Shown here piece after piece: positions 7,601 through 15,995 of a DNA stretch of 64,000 nucleotides (positions are counted from its first letter, which is position 1; each line of letters opens with the position of its first letter). The position numbers were made by a program, and so were the translations under genes. The notes beneath the pieces are model-generated. The model saw only the letters and a program-made list of their open reading frames with translations, had not been told where the DNA came from and ran no database searches. Source of the stretch: Tunturiibacter gelidiferens (lineage in GTDB: Bacteria > Acidobacteriota > Terriglobia > Terriglobales > Acidobacteriaceae); NCBI RefSeq assembly GCF_013410115.1, contig NZ_JACCCV010000001.1, forward strand, positions 1,984,001 to 2,048,000, in the 5' to 3' direction.

Positions 7601-8416
7601 TTACCGAACCTCGCCCGGTTGGTCTGGGTTTGTTGAATTTGGTGGTGGGACTGTTGGGGCGGGTAGGGCTATGCCGGCCGGTTGGGCGGGCATTACGTCG
7701 ACGGGAGCGTTCGGGTACATGTAGACGACGGCGTAGATGCTGGCGAGGCCCATGATGCAGAGAGCAAGGCCGAAGGCGGTGCAGACGTAGCCGAATTTCT
7801 TGCGAGCCTTTTCGCCGGGGGTGATGCCCCACTTGGCGGCGAAGAGCCAGATGCCGTAGGCGAAGTGCCACGTGGTGGCGATCATCGCGATGACGTAGAT
7901 GGCGAGCATCCAGGGGTTCGAAAGTTCAACCTGTACTTTATGGAAGGCTGCGCCGGGGTTCTCGGGGAGGGAGATGCCGCTGAAGCGCTGTCGCCAGACG
8001 TGCTGGACGATATAGAAGAAGGCGATGATGCCGGTGATGCGCTGGGAGAGGTACATCCAGTTGGAGGCCCAAGGGTAGACGTTGACGCTGACGCGGCCGC
8101 GGAAGGCGATGAAGAGTCCGTAGAGGGCGTGGAAGGCGAGGGGGATGAAGATGAAGGCCCACTCGAGAACGCGTACCAGCGGGAGGGAGTTGAGGAACTT
8201 GACCTGCTGGGCGTAGGCGAGGGGCCCGTTGAGGGTCTCGAAGTTGGAGACGATGTGCTCGACGAGGAAGGCGCCGATGGGGATGATGCCGGAGAGGGAG
8301 TGGAGTTTGTGCCAGAGGAAGGAGTGGCCCTGGCCGGCGCGGAGAGGTTGCACACCCTTGAGCGTTCCCTGGGAATGGGGGGTGGCAGGAGGTGCTGGCG
8401 AGGCGGCGGTGGCCAT
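7601..8416 (-). CDS. sdhC: Succinate dehydrogenase cytochrome b subunit SdhC
   Basis: The membrane anchor of complex II, 271 residues, of the single-subunit cytochrome b558 type with about five membrane helices. Likely heme-ligand histidines lie in LHSLSGIIPIGAFLVEHIVSN, AFHALYGL, IVQHVWRQRF and TTWHFAYGIWLF. It passes electrons from SdhB to the quinone pool. The start at 8416 follows AAGGAG; 8446 would add ten residues. The C-terminus is an unusual Pro-rich tail. It is the first gene of the operon, about 60 bases from the promoter at 8479-8507. Confidence 0.93.
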   Translation of the reverse strand: MATAASPAPPATPHSQGTLKGVQPLRAGQGHSFLWHKLHSLSGIIPIGAFLVEHIVSNFETLNGPLAYAQQVKFLNSLPLVRVLEWAFIFIPLAFHALYGLFIAFRGRVSVNVYPWASNWMYLSQRITGIIAFFYIVQHVWRQRFSGISLPENPGAAFHKVQVELSNPWMLAIYVIAMIATTWHFAYGIWLFAAKWGITPGEKARKKFGYVCTAFGLALCIMGLASIYAVVYMYPNAPVDVMPAQPAGIALPAPTVPPPNSTNPDQPGEVR

Positions 8417-8478
8417 GGGGACTCCTTGAAATCGTGATGGATGCACTTGGGCTGAGGTGTAAAAAGTGCAGCACCGCG

Positions 8479-8507
8479 ATTATTCCGCCTGGGATTGGCA
8501 GCGTCAA
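8479..8507 (-). promoter_or_regulatory. Sigma70-type promoter of the sdh operon
   Basis: Read on the minus strand: -35 TTGACG, a 17-base spacer, -10 AATAAT. The start of transcription would fall near 8472, leaving a leader of about 55 bases before sdhC at 8416. Spacing and both boxes are close to consensus. Confidence 0.7.
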
Positions 8508-8600
8508 GGAAAGTGCTGGATTTTGTGCGGTTATCGTTATGTTTGTGCGATTAAGTCGCATCGCGTCGATTACCGGTGTGCTTCTGATTCTTGCGAGGCT

Positions 8601-8984
8601 TTATTCCGACGCTGGGCGGCAGTAGAACTCGAGGCGGAATCCGTTGGGGTCGTTGAACCAGATGTACTCTTTGCCGCCGTGGGAGTCGATGCCGATTCCG
8701 CTGTGTTTGAGGCCGGAGTTGTTGAGGTGATCCTCGATTTTGCGGAGGTCGGCGGGATCATGAACTCCGAGGGCGAGGTGGTTCAGGCCGGGCAACTCTT
8801 TGTTGTAGGGGGCGGAGGGTTTGGCGGAGGGTGTGAAGAAAAGGGTGGCGTCACCGATCTTGTAAACCAGGAAGTCTTTGCCTTGTGCGGTGGGTTCGCC
8901 GAGGAGTGCGCGATAGAACTTTGCTGTCGGTTCTAAGTCTTCGACGCGGAAGACGAGGTGATCGATGTAGAGAGTGGGTAGCAT
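8601..8984 (-). CDS. VOC-fold (glyoxalase/bleomycin-resistance type) protein
   Basis: A 127-residue vicinal-oxygen-chelate domain protein. The two beta-alpha-beta-beta-beta modules are visible: IDHLVFRVEDLEPTAKFYRALLG, with the first metal-ligand His, and LNHLALGVHDPADLRKIEDHL. The family ending WFNDPNGFRLEFYC carries the metal-ligand Glu. Family members include glyoxalases, dioxygenases and resistance proteins, so the substrate is unknown. It starts 12 bases after the rdgB stop and is probably the second gene of that operon. Confidence 0.8.
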   Translation of the reverse strand: MLPTLYIDHLVFRVEDLEPTAKFYRALLGEPTAQGKDFLVYKIGDATLFFTPSAKPSAPYNKELPGLNHLALGVHDPADLRKIEDHLNNSGLKHSGIGIDSHGGKEYIWFNDPNGFRLEFYCRPASE

Positions 8985-8996
8985 GCGGGAAGTCTA

Positions 8997-9626
8997 TCAA
9001 GCATGTGGAAGCAGTTGCGGGAGCAGGGCGGCGAAGGCTCGGCCGCGGTGGCTGAAGGTGAGCTTGGAGGTTAGGTCGAGCTCTGCCATGGTTTTGTTTT
9101 GAGCGGGGAGGTAGAAGAGGGGGTCGTAGCCGAAGCCTTCGGTGCCGCGTGGGGCGGGGAGGATCTCGCCTTCGACGGTTCCGTGGCCGATGGCGAGGAT
9201 GCGGCCGTTGCGTGCGGCGGCGAGGACGCAGTGGTAGCGGGCGCTGCGCTCGGTGAGAGGGATGCCGGTGAGGTTGGAGAGGAGATAGAGGTTGTTGCGC
9301 TCGTCGGGGGTGTGAGGAACGTTGTCGGGCAAGTCTCTCGGGGAGAAGTTGTGATCATCGGCGTAGCGGGCGGAGCGGACGCCGGGCGCTCCGTGGAGGG
9401 CGTCGACTTCGAGGCCAGAGTCGTCGGCGATGACGATTTCGCCGGGGGCGTGGTGGGAGTAGAAGATGGCTTTAATGCGGGCGTTGCCTTCGAAGGTGGG
9501 CTCGTCTTCTGCGGGTGCGGGGATTTGTTTGAGGTTGGGTAGGGGAGTGAGTGTGATTTGCGGAGAGGCTGTGGCGGCGAAGTCGCGAAGCTTGCCTGGG
9601 TTGGTGGTGGCGACGAAGAGATTCAT
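8997..9626 (-). CDS. rdgB: RdgB/HAM1 XTP/dITP pyrophosphatase
   Basis: Removes non-canonical purine triphosphates (dITP, XTP) from the nucleotide pool. The 209-residue length suits the family. The N-terminal substrate-binding signature FVATTNPGKLRDF is followed by EDEPTFEGNARIKA, the metal-site region IADDSGLEVDALHGAPGVRSARYA, and the C-terminal GTEGFGYDPLFYLP and FSHRGRAF motifs. The last of these is the Ser-His-Arg base-recognition site. It is first in a two-gene minus-strand unit with the VOC gene. Confidence 0.93.
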   Translation of the reverse strand: MNLFVATTNPGKLRDFAATASPQITLTPLPNLKQIPAPAEDEPTFEGNARIKAIFYSHHAPGEIVIADDSGLEVDALHGAPGVRSARYADDHNFSPRDLPDNVPHTPDERNNLYLLSNLTGIPLTERSARYHCVLAAARNGRILAIGHGTVEGEILPAPRGTEGFGYDPLFYLPAQNKTMAELDLTSKLTFSHRGRAFAALLPQLLPHA

Positions 9627-9729
9627 GATCTATTGGTATAACTTTAGCGGCTTTGCTGGAACTTGAGTGACGATGATTTGCAGTGGTATAAGGGTCAACT
9701 CATTGACGTTTCCTGACGATGGTCGTTAA

Positions 9730-9845
9730 TGCCAACGGCAACCGCAGATCCCTACGGGATGACAACAAAAGAACAGGCAACGACAAATGCCAACGGCAAC
9801 TGCAGGTCCCTACGGGATGACAACAAAAGAACAGGCAACGACAAA
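9730..9845 (+). repeat. Family A repeat, two tandem 58-base units
   Basis: Units 9730-9787 and 9788-9845 differ at about two positions. Each contains GCCAACGGCAAC, the small hairpin TCCCTACGGGA, GATGACAACAAAAGAACAGG and CAACGACAAA. It lies between two minus-strand genes, with its own orientation on the plus strand. Such near-identity implies a recent tandem duplication. Confidence 0.85.
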
Positions 9846-9889
9846 AGCAAAGGCCGAGGCAGTGGCCTTGGGCGGATGAAGAGCGCCAG

Positions 9890-11368
9890 TTACCTGGTGA
9901 TGCGGAAGCGGACGAAGGCTACGACGCCAAAGGGGTGGGCTCCGTAGGTTGAGATGAGGGGCGCGGGTGTGGTGTAGGTGGTGAACTGAGCTCCTGGGGC
10001 GGCGAGGAGGTGGGGGGCTACACGGTAGTCACGGTCGTAGCCGAAGGAGTAGGCGGCGACGTGGCCAATGGGAGATTCGGTGAAGTTGGGTGGGAGCGCC
10101 GAACCGGGGGTGAGGAGGAGTTCATTGGAGCGGCCGGCGTTTTCGATGCGGGTCCAGACGTAGTTGCGGGTGCGGAACTTCAGGAGCGATTCGAGGAGGT
10201 AGGAGTTTTCTTTGCTGTTGTCGGTGAGGGATTTTGTGCGGCCCCAGATGAGGCTATTTGACCAGTTGTTGGCGTGGCCGCCGTCTGGCGTTGAGCGGCC
10301 GAAGGGGAGGTTGTACATGATGGAGGCGGTTTGGCGCTGTTGGTCTTCGCGTGGGTAGAGGGCTTCGGGGCTGACGATGTGGGCGATGGAGAATTGGGTG
10401 CTGATGTTTTTTGTTGGTGCGAAGGTGATGCGGGAGGAGTAGCTGTCGATGGCGTGGCCGTTGGGGGAGGGTTGGAAGCCCCAGCGCTGTTCGGTGGGTT
10501 CGGCGCCGTGAAAGCCTGACTCTTCGAAGCGAAGCCAGCGCCAGGTGATGCCGCCGGTGAAGACGTTGAAGGCGATGTGGGTGGAGTCTTCCTGATGATG
10601 ACCGAGAGCGGCGATAGGATCTTCGGAGGCCGAGAGGCGATGCGGGTAGGCGGTGGGGCCAATGGCGGGATCGCCTACGGGGGCGGCGTAGAGGCTGAGA
10701 AGGGTTTGTTTGCCGAGGCGGAGGTCGTAGAGGGCGGCTACTTCCATGAAGAAGTCGTGCGGGTGCTGGCCGTCGATGATGGGTTTGCCGAAGGCGGTTT
10801 CGCCTTGCTGAAAGAGCTCGGGGAACCGGCGGCTGCTGATGGTGGCGGGTTCGAGCGAGAGCATGGTGCGGAGGGTGAGTTGGCCGTATTGGCCGTGGTC
10901 GCCGAGTTGGCGCATGGCCATGGGCATGATCCAGTTGGTGGAGAAGAGCTTGTCGCCGCCGCGAGTGACGGGGGTTGCGCAGGGGAGGTTGAACTGCGTG
11001 CAGGTGTCAGGGGATGGGCCAGTGGGGTTGGAGGCGGCGTGCTGCTGCGTCTCGGAGATGGAGGCGGTGCCGTGGAGCATGAGCATCCATCCGCGATAGC
11101 TGCGCATGATCATGGAGACGGGAGTGGAGGCGGGTTCGGCGCTGGTGCCGGAGGTGGTGTGATTGAGGATGGTGTCGATGAGGTTTGATGGCGGCTTCAT
11201 CATGTCCATGTCCATCTTCATGGAGGGCGTCGCGGTGGTGGATGCTTGAGGGGAGTCCATTTGCATGCCTGGCATGTTGGGCATGGAACTTTGACCTGTC
11301 TGGGACAGGGCGAGAGGCGGAGCTAAAAAGAACGATGAGAGCAGGGCCGCTTGCAGGATGGAGCGCAT
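9890..11368 (-). CDS. Exported Met-rich protein, probably an outer-membrane barrel; unknown function
   Basis: A 492-residue protein with a signal peptide (MRSILQAALLSSFFLAPPLALSQ). A Met-rich segment follows (residues about 28-60, SSMPNMPGMQMDSPQ and MKMDMDMMK) of the kind seen in copper-handling proteins. The rest is rich in aromatic, alternating segments that look like beta-strands (for example THIAFNVFTGGITWRWLRF and YSFGYDRDYRVAPHLL). It ends with a strand and a basic residue pattern typical of outer-membrane proteins. An AAGGAA ribosome site precedes 11368. The Cys/His-rich exported gene immediately upstream supports a metal-related role, but no family is firmly recognised. Confidence 0.6.
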   Translation of the reverse strand: MRSILQAALLSSFFLAPPLALSQTGQSSMPNMPGMQMDSPQASTTATPSMKMDMDMMKPPSNLIDTILNHTTSGTSAEPASTPVSMIMRSYRGWMLMLHGTASISETQQHAASNPTGPSPDTCTQFNLPCATPVTRGGDKLFSTNWIMPMAMRQLGDHGQYGQLTLRTMLSLEPATISSRRFPELFQQGETAFGKPIIDGQHPHDFFMEVAALYDLRLGKQTLLSLYAAPVGDPAIGPTAYPHRLSASEDPIAALGHHQEDSTHIAFNVFTGGITWRWLRFEESGFHGAEPTEQRWGFQPSPNGHAIDSYSSRITFAPTKNISTQFSIAHIVSPEALYPREDQQRQTASIMYNLPFGRSTPDGGHANNWSNSLIWGRTKSLTDNSKENSYLLESLLKFRTRNYVWTRIENAGRSNELLLTPGSALPPNFTESPIGHVAAYSFGYDRDYRVAPHLLAAPGAQFTTYTTPAPLISTYGAHPFGVVAFVRFRITR

Positions 11369-11449
11369 GGAGATTCCTTGTCTTGAGGCGTGCGTTGTCG
11401 GGAGGCAGCGCGGGAGGACGCTGTGACACGGCGCTAGATCAAGAAGGAA

Positions 11450-11782
11450 TCAGATTCGAAGCGGAGTGCGGGGAGGAAGCGGCGGTGGAGCGGCCCATCG
11501 TGGGGCGGCTGCGTCCAGCGGGATGAAGATTTTATTGGAGGATGCGAAGACGGCGACAACGTGAAGTTGGGCCTGCGTCTCGACCGGTTTGGAGACGATC
11601 GCAGACGGCTGTTGTTGCTGCGCGCTACAACAGGCGGGAGAGTGGTGATCGAGCGGAGATTGTTTCGGGCAATGATCGCATGAGGATTGCTTCGGTAGCG
11701 AAAGCTCTGCACAGGTCGCTGCGCTGACGGCGATCGTCAGGAGGCAGAGCAACGTTGCGAAGAGGTGAAGAGCTTTTTTCAT
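11450..11782 (-). CDS. Small exported Cys/His-containing protein, unknown
   Basis: A 110-residue protein with a signal peptide (MKKALHLFATLLCLLTIAVSAATCA) and a Cys/His cluster (SCDHCPKQSPLDHHSPACC) that could bind a metal. A Pro-rich C-terminus follows (APPPLPPRTPLRI). It lies 81 bases upstream of the Met-rich gene on the same strand and is probably its operon partner. Small exported proteins of this type often accompany copper systems; that reading is inference. The ribosome site is weak. Confidence 0.55.
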   Translation of the reverse strand: MKKALHLFATLLCLLTIAVSAATCAELSLPKQSSCDHCPKQSPLDHHSPACCSAQQQQPSAIVSKPVETQAQLHVVAVFASSNKIFIPLDAAAPRWAAPPPLPPRTPLRI

Positions 11783-11863
11783 CGTTGTGAAGTTTGACGA
11801 AGAAGCGAGGGCGTTGGATACATTTGTCCCAAGAATTATTTTTTTGCTGTTGCGATTGTATTC

Positions 11864-12412
11864 TCAAGTGAGTTTTAGCGTAAGGTGTGCGGGCTGGTGT
11901 TTGTTTTCATGCTCCAGGAGCCAGCGTTTGCGCTCGATGCCTCCACCGTAGCCTGTGAGGGAGCCGTTGGATCCGATGACGCGGTGACAGGGGACGACCA
12001 CTCCGATGGGGTTGGAGCCGTTGGCGAGCCCGACTGCTCTGACGGCTTTGGGCCTGCCGATCTGCGCGGCCAGCTTTCCATAGGAGAGGTTTGTGCCGTG
12101 TGGAATCTGTCGCAGTGCGCGCCAGACCTCGCGTTGAAATGGCGTGCCAGCTGTGCGTACCGGGAGCTCGTTTATCGCGGCAAGCTCTCCTGCGAAGTAA
12201 CGCTTCATCACATTGGATAAGCCAGACGGATTATTGGCTGGCTCAAGCTTGAACCCGTTGCGACCATAGTGAAGCCGCAAGGACTTTTGCAGGCGCTCTT
12301 CATGATCTGTCCATTCAATGGCGCGTAGGTTTCCGTCATGATCGGCCACGATGATCATCTCGCCGATTGGTGTGTCGAATCGATCTGTTAGCAGACTCAA
12401 AGGTTCAGGCAT
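11864..12412 (-). CDS. ogt: Methylated-DNA-protein-cysteine methyltransferase (Ogt)
   Basis: Repairs O6-alkylguanine by transferring the alkyl group to its own cysteine. The active-site motif PCHRV is present with the family surroundings (SYGKLAAQIGRPKAVRAVG before it and SNGSLTGYGGG after). The protein is 182 residues from the ATG at 12412; longer readings run into the upstream gene. The start overlaps the end of the Ada-AlkA gene by eight bases and follows GGGAG, indicating coupled translation. The pair forms an alkylation-repair operon, the same gene combination as in mycobacteria. Confidence 0.93.
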   Translation of the reverse strand: MPEPLSLLTDRFDTPIGEMIIVADHDGNLRAIEWTDHEERLQKSLRLHYGRNGFKLEPANNPSGLSNVMKRYFAGELAAINELPVRTAGTPFQREVWRALRQIPHGTNLSYGKLAAQIGRPKAVRAVGLANGSNPIGVVVPCHRVIGSNGSLTGYGGGIERKRWLLEHENKHQPAHLTLKLT

Positions 12413-13907
12413 GTGCTCCCTCGGTGTGCAGGATTTCGTTTGCGTTTGCGGCCCACAGGTGCTGAGCCGCATAGGCGCGCCACGGTCTCCAGGAATCGGC
12501 GCGATGAAGAAGACTCTTTGGAGTTGCTGGTGCTCCATCGACCTTTGCAACGCCGCGAAGTAAGCCGATGTCCGAGGCGGGGAAGGCGTCCATCTCGCGG
12601 ATTGCTCGGAGGGCGATGTATTGGGCCGTCCACTCGCCGATGCCGGGAATGGTGCGCAGACGTGCGATGGCTTCTTCGATTGTCCCAAAGGGACGGAACA
12701 GGTTGGGGTCATCGGTGGCAGCCTGCGCCAGCGCCTTCAACGATGCTAAGCGTGCAGCCGGCATGCCCAGTCCTAGTGACTTTGCGGTGGCGAGACGCTT
12801 CGCGGTGGGGAAGGTATGCGTCAGACCTGGAGAGGCGCTGGGGTTTTTCGGTAGCGGCTTGCCGTGAAGCGCGACGAGTTGTCCTGCTAGCTTGCGTGCC
12901 GAAGCGACGGTGATTTGCTGGCCGAGGATTGCGCGCACAGCCAGTTCGAAGCCATCCCAGCCTCCCGGCGCTCGCAGGCCTGGATGAAGCGCCACCCACG
13001 GTGCGAGCTGCGGATCGTGCGAGAGGTGTGCGTCGATCGTCTCGATGTCCGCGCCGAGGTCGAAGAGGCGACGCACCCGAGCTACGATTGCAGGCAGTGA
13101 CTGCACGGACGTGAAGTGGATGGTTACGCTGAGGCTCTGTTGGTGCGGGAGGTGAGTCACGGCGATACTCCCAACTGATCCGTCAATCTCAACGGTGCGC
13201 CGGTAGCATCCCTTCTCTACAACTTCGACACCGGGAATGGCACGCGCCTGTAGAAAGGTGAGCATGGACTCCCAGTCGTAGGGCGGGCGATAGCGGAGGC
13301 GGAGAGTGATACCTGCCGAGGCGTTTGGGCGGCTCACGGACGATTTTCGCCGGAGTGCGCTGGGAGGGCGATGGAAGAGCTGTTGAAACAGTTCGTTGAA
13401 CCGGCGCAGGCTGTTGAAGCCCGCGGCGAGTGCAACTTCGGTCATGGGCATTCGGGTTTCATGGACGAGATGCTTGGCGAAGAGCACGCGCCGGGTCTGT
13501 GCTACGGCGATTGGAGAGGCTCCGAGGTGCTGAAGGAAGAGTCTGCGTAAGTGACGCTCGCCGACGCCCAGACGTTCGGCGAGCGCGTCTACGGTCTTGC
13601 CTTCGCTGTCGAGGGCACCGTCGGCTATAAGCGCAAGCGCGCGTGAGACGGTGTTCGAGGTTCCGCGCCACGAAGCCAGTTCGGGTGCGGTCTCCGGACG
13701 ACAACGCAGGCAGGGGCGGTAGCCGGCTTCATGTGCTGCTGCTGCGGAGGGATAGAAGGTGCAGTTTTCGTACTTCGCGGTGCGGGCCGGACAGACGGGG
13801 CGGCAGTAGATTCCGGTGGATTTCACGCCGACGTACATGAGTCCGTCGAAGCGCGGATCACGGCTCTGTAGAGCCCGGTAGCACGCCTCTTTGTCGGGCA
13901 GTTCCAT
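12405..13907 (-). CDS. alkA: Ada metal-binding/AraC/AlkA fusion: 3-methyladenine DNA glycosylase
   Basis: A 500-residue fusion. Residues about 1-80 form an Ada-type zinc domain (VGVKSTGIYCRPVCPARTA and AGYRPCLRCRPE) with its Cys4 set, which can accept methyl groups from phosphotriesters. About 85-190 is an AraC helix-turn-helix region (LGVGERHLRRLFLQHLGASP, AGFNSLRRFNELFQ). The remainder is an AlkA N-domain and an HhH-GPD glycosylase (LGQQITVASARKLAG, LRTIPGIGEWTAQYIALRAI, followed by the catalytic Asp region DAFPASDIGL). It probably both removes alkylated bases and regulates its own operon. I chose the ATG at 13907; a TTG at 13937 is possible. Confidence 0.9.
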   Translation of the reverse strand: MELPDKEACYRALQSRDPRFDGLMYVGVKSTGIYCRPVCPARTAKYENCTFYPSAAAAHEAGYRPCLRCRPETAPELASWRGTSNTVSRALALIADGALDSEGKTVDALAERLGVGERHLRRLFLQHLGASPIAVAQTRRVLFAKHLVHETRMPMTEVALAAGFNSLRRFNELFQQLFHRPPSALRRKSSVSRPNASAGITLRLRYRPPYDWESMLTFLQARAIPGVEVVEKGCYRRTVEIDGSVGSIAVTHLPHQQSLSVTIHFTSVQSLPAIVARVRRLFDLGADIETIDAHLSHDPQLAPWVALHPGLRAPGGWDGFELAVRAILGQQITVASARKLAGQLVALHGKPLPKNPSASPGLTHTFPTAKRLATAKSLGLGMPAARLASLKALAQAATDDPNLFRPFGTIEEAIARLRTIPGIGEWTAQYIALRAIREMDAFPASDIGLLRGVAKVDGAPATPKSLLHRADSWRPWRAYAAQHLWAANANEILHTEGAHA

Positions 13908-14048
13908 GTACGAAGTTTCGCATGTTGAGAGTCTCAAACTAGCGGTTTTCGGACATGGTCATTTATTGGTTTGTGACTTGAAGCTGAGCGGTCGGAGGGA
14001 TCTTCTGGTCGAGTCGAAGCGTCGCGAGGAAGAGATCTCAAAAACTTG

Positions 14049-14807
14049 TCATTGTGAAGCTGGCTGCTTTCGCAGAAGGATGATGTCGACGCGGCGGTTC
14101 TGGGTGCGGCCGTCTTCGGTGGAGTTGCTGGCGACGGGGTGAAACTCGGCGTAACCTGCGGCGGCGAGGTTGGCGGGGTCGATGGGGCCGTGTTCGAGGA
14201 GAAGGCGCGCGATGGCGGTGGAGCGTGTGGTGGAGAGCTCCCAGTTACTGGCGAACTGCGCGGTGTGGATGGGGACGTTGTCGGTGTGGCCTTCGACCCG
14301 GAGTGGGCCTGCGGGCAAGGTGGTGGCAAGGATCGAGATCATGGGGATCGATGCCGGACGGACCTCTGCGGAGCCGGAGGGAAAGAAGCCGGCCTCATGG
14401 AGGGAGATGACGAGGCCGTCGGGGGTGATGCGCATGGCGATGCCGCCGGGAGGGATGCCACCGGCGGCGACTTGCTGGGCGATGAGTTTGCGGAGGCGGG
14501 CTTCGGTTTCTTCGAGAGTCTCGGTACTGGCTGAGGGAAGCGGCCGCACGATCGGCGAGGGAATGGAGTTGGTGATGGCGGAGGCGTTGATGTCGGTGAG
14601 CGGCGGAGTCTTCGAGTGGGCGTCGAAGGTGCCGAGGGGAGTGAAGGCGGTCTGCATCGCCTCGGAGAGCTTGAGCTGTTTCTTCTTGTCCGACTGGCTG
14701 GAGGCGAAGAGGACGACGAAGAAGGCGAAGAGCAGCGTGATGAAGTCGGCGTAAGAGACCAGCCAGCGCTCGTGGTTGACGTGTTCGGGATGTTTCTTCT
14801 TGCTCAT
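14049..14807 (-). CDS. motB: Flagellar motor stator protein MotB
   Basis: The stator subunit that anchors the proton channel to peptidoglycan, 252 residues. The N-terminus has a short basic stretch and one membrane helix (SYADFITLLFAFFVVLFASS) containing the proton-binding Asp of the MotB family. A linker follows, then an OmpA-like peptidoglycan-binding domain (VEGHTDNVPIHTAQFASNWELSTTRS). Its start overlaps the motA stop by four bases, so the two are translationally coupled. The order flbD-motA-motB is typical of flagellar operons. Confidence 0.93.
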   Translation of the reverse strand: MSKKKHPEHVNHERWLVSYADFITLLFAFFVVLFASSQSDKKKQLKLSEAMQTAFTPLGTFDAHSKTPPLTDINASAITNSIPSPIVRPLPSASTETLEETEARLRKLIAQQVAAGGIPPGGIAMRITPDGLVISLHEAGFFPSGSAEVRPASIPMISILATTLPAGPLRVEGHTDNVPIHTAQFASNWELSTTRSTAIARLLLEHGPIDPANLAAAGYAEFHPVASNSTEDGRTQNRRVDIILLRKQPASQ

Positions 14808-15589
14808 GCGCCAACCTCTGTGGCTTTGCCGGGTTTGGGTGGATGCGAGTCGAAGAGGTAGGTGCGGAGCTTGGTCTCGATCATGCGCGGGTTCATGCCT
14901 TCGAGGATGGAGATGACTCCTTCGAGCATCATCTCCTTGATCATCTGCTCTTCGCGATGGCGGAACTTGAGCTTGCCTGCTGCGGGGAGGCAGATGAGAT
15001 TGGCCATGGCGACGCCGTAGATGGTGGCGACGAAGGCGACGGCGATCCCACGGCCGACCTCATCGATGTTGGAGAGGTTCTTCATGACCTGGATGAGTCC
15101 GAGGACCGCTCCGATGATGCCGACGGTGGGAGAGTAGCCGCCGGCGGCCTCGAAGACGGCGGGGATTTTTTCTTCGATCTCGGATTTGTTGTCGAGTTCA
15201 AGCTGCATGATCTTGCGGACTTCGGCGGGTTCGGTGCCGTCAACGGCGAGCATAAGAGCTTGTCTGAGGAAGGGGTCGGAGACGGTGGAGAGGTCTGCAT
15301 CGAGCGAGACGATTCCGCTTCTGCGGGCCTTGTTGGCGAAGGCTACGATCTGAGCGAGCGTGGCTTCGCCGTTCGAGCCCTTGTGGAGGAAGACTTTTAC
15401 AACGGCCTTGATGGCGGCGAGAAAGATGTTCATCGGAAACTGGAGCATGACAGCGCCGAGAGTGCCCCCGATGACGATCATGGCCGCAGTGGGCTGAGTG
15501 ATCTGGGCGATGCTGCCGCCTTCAACCATCATGCCGGCGAGAATGCCGATGAGGGCGAGAGCGATGCCACCAATGCTGGCGATGTCCAT
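14804..15589 (-). CDS. motA: Flagellar motor stator protein MotA
   Basis: The partner of MotB in the proton-conducting stator, 261 residues. It has four membrane segments: IGGIALALIGILAGMMV, TAAMIVIGGTLGAVML, TVGIIGAVLGLIQVM and IAVAFVATIYGVAMANLICLPAAGKL. The large cytoplasmic loop between the second and third carries the charged residues that touch the rotor. It starts 27 bases after flbD and overlaps motB by four bases, forming one minus-strand transcription unit. Confidence 0.94.
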   Translation of the reverse strand: MDIASIGGIALALIGILAGMMVEGGSIAQITQPTAAMIVIGGTLGAVMLQFPMNIFLAAIKAVVKVFLHKGSNGEATLAQIVAFANKARRSGIVSLDADLSTVSDPFLRQALMLAVDGTEPAEVRKIMQLELDNKSEIEEKIPAVFEAAGGYSPTVGIIGAVLGLIQVMKNLSNIDEVGRGIAVAFVATIYGVAMANLICLPAAGKLKFRHREEQMIKEMMLEGVISILEGMNPRMIETKLRTYLFDSHPPKPGKATEVGA

Positions 15590-15616
15590 GGGTCTCCTCT
15601 TCCAGGATGAAGTTGG

Positions 15617-15895
15617 TTATTCGTGCGAGGCCTTGTGCTGTTGTTCGCGCACAATCTGTTCGGCATCGTGGGCGGATCGTGCGATGACCGAGGGGGCAGC
15701 CTCGGGCCATGCCGTGCGCAGAACGGCGGCACGGAACTCGAGAGTGAGTTGCGAGACCTCGCTGCAGGGTTCTAGGACGACGAGCTTTTCGCCGGTGACT
15801 AAGGTGAGGACGGTGTCGGGTGCGGCTTCGGCGTATTTGATGAGGTCACAGTTTACGGCGAGAGGACTACCGTTGAGGCGTGTCAGTTCGATCAT
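15617..15895 (-). CDS. flbD: Flagellar protein FlbD
   Basis: A 92-residue FlbD-family protein, recognisable from its first half: MIELTRLNGSPLAVNCDLIKYAEAAPDTVLTLVTG (written here as continuous family text at residues 1-35; key elements are the N-terminal IELTRLNG, the central NCDLI and the LVTGEK turn). The function is poorly defined in this short type, which differs from the Caulobacter regulator of the same name. I chose the ATG at 15895; the longer reading from 16132 crosses the flagellin leader. It is first in the flbD-motA-motB operon, with a weak sigma28-like site at 15922-15948. Confidence 0.85.
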   Translation of the reverse strand: MIELTRLNGSPLAVNCDLIKYAEAAPDTVLTLVTGEKLVVLEPCSEVSQLTLEFRAAVLRTAWPEAAPSVIARSAHDAEQIVREQQHKASHE

Positions 15896-15921
15896 GTGTG
15901 TGAGGACTCCTCCCGGATCTC

Positions 15922-15948
15922 TCATCGGCAGAGAAGTGACGGTCAATA
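15922..15948 (-). promoter_or_regulatory. Weak sigma28-like promoter for flbD-motAB
   Basis: On the minus strand: TATT, 15 bases, GCCGATGA. The -10 element equals that of the flagellin promoter, but only two of four -35 bases match TAAA. It lies 27 bases before flbD. Confidence 0.4.
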
Positions 15949-15995
15949 GGGAGCAGGAGAGGTGACCATGACGATGGAGCGAAATGAGATTTGCG

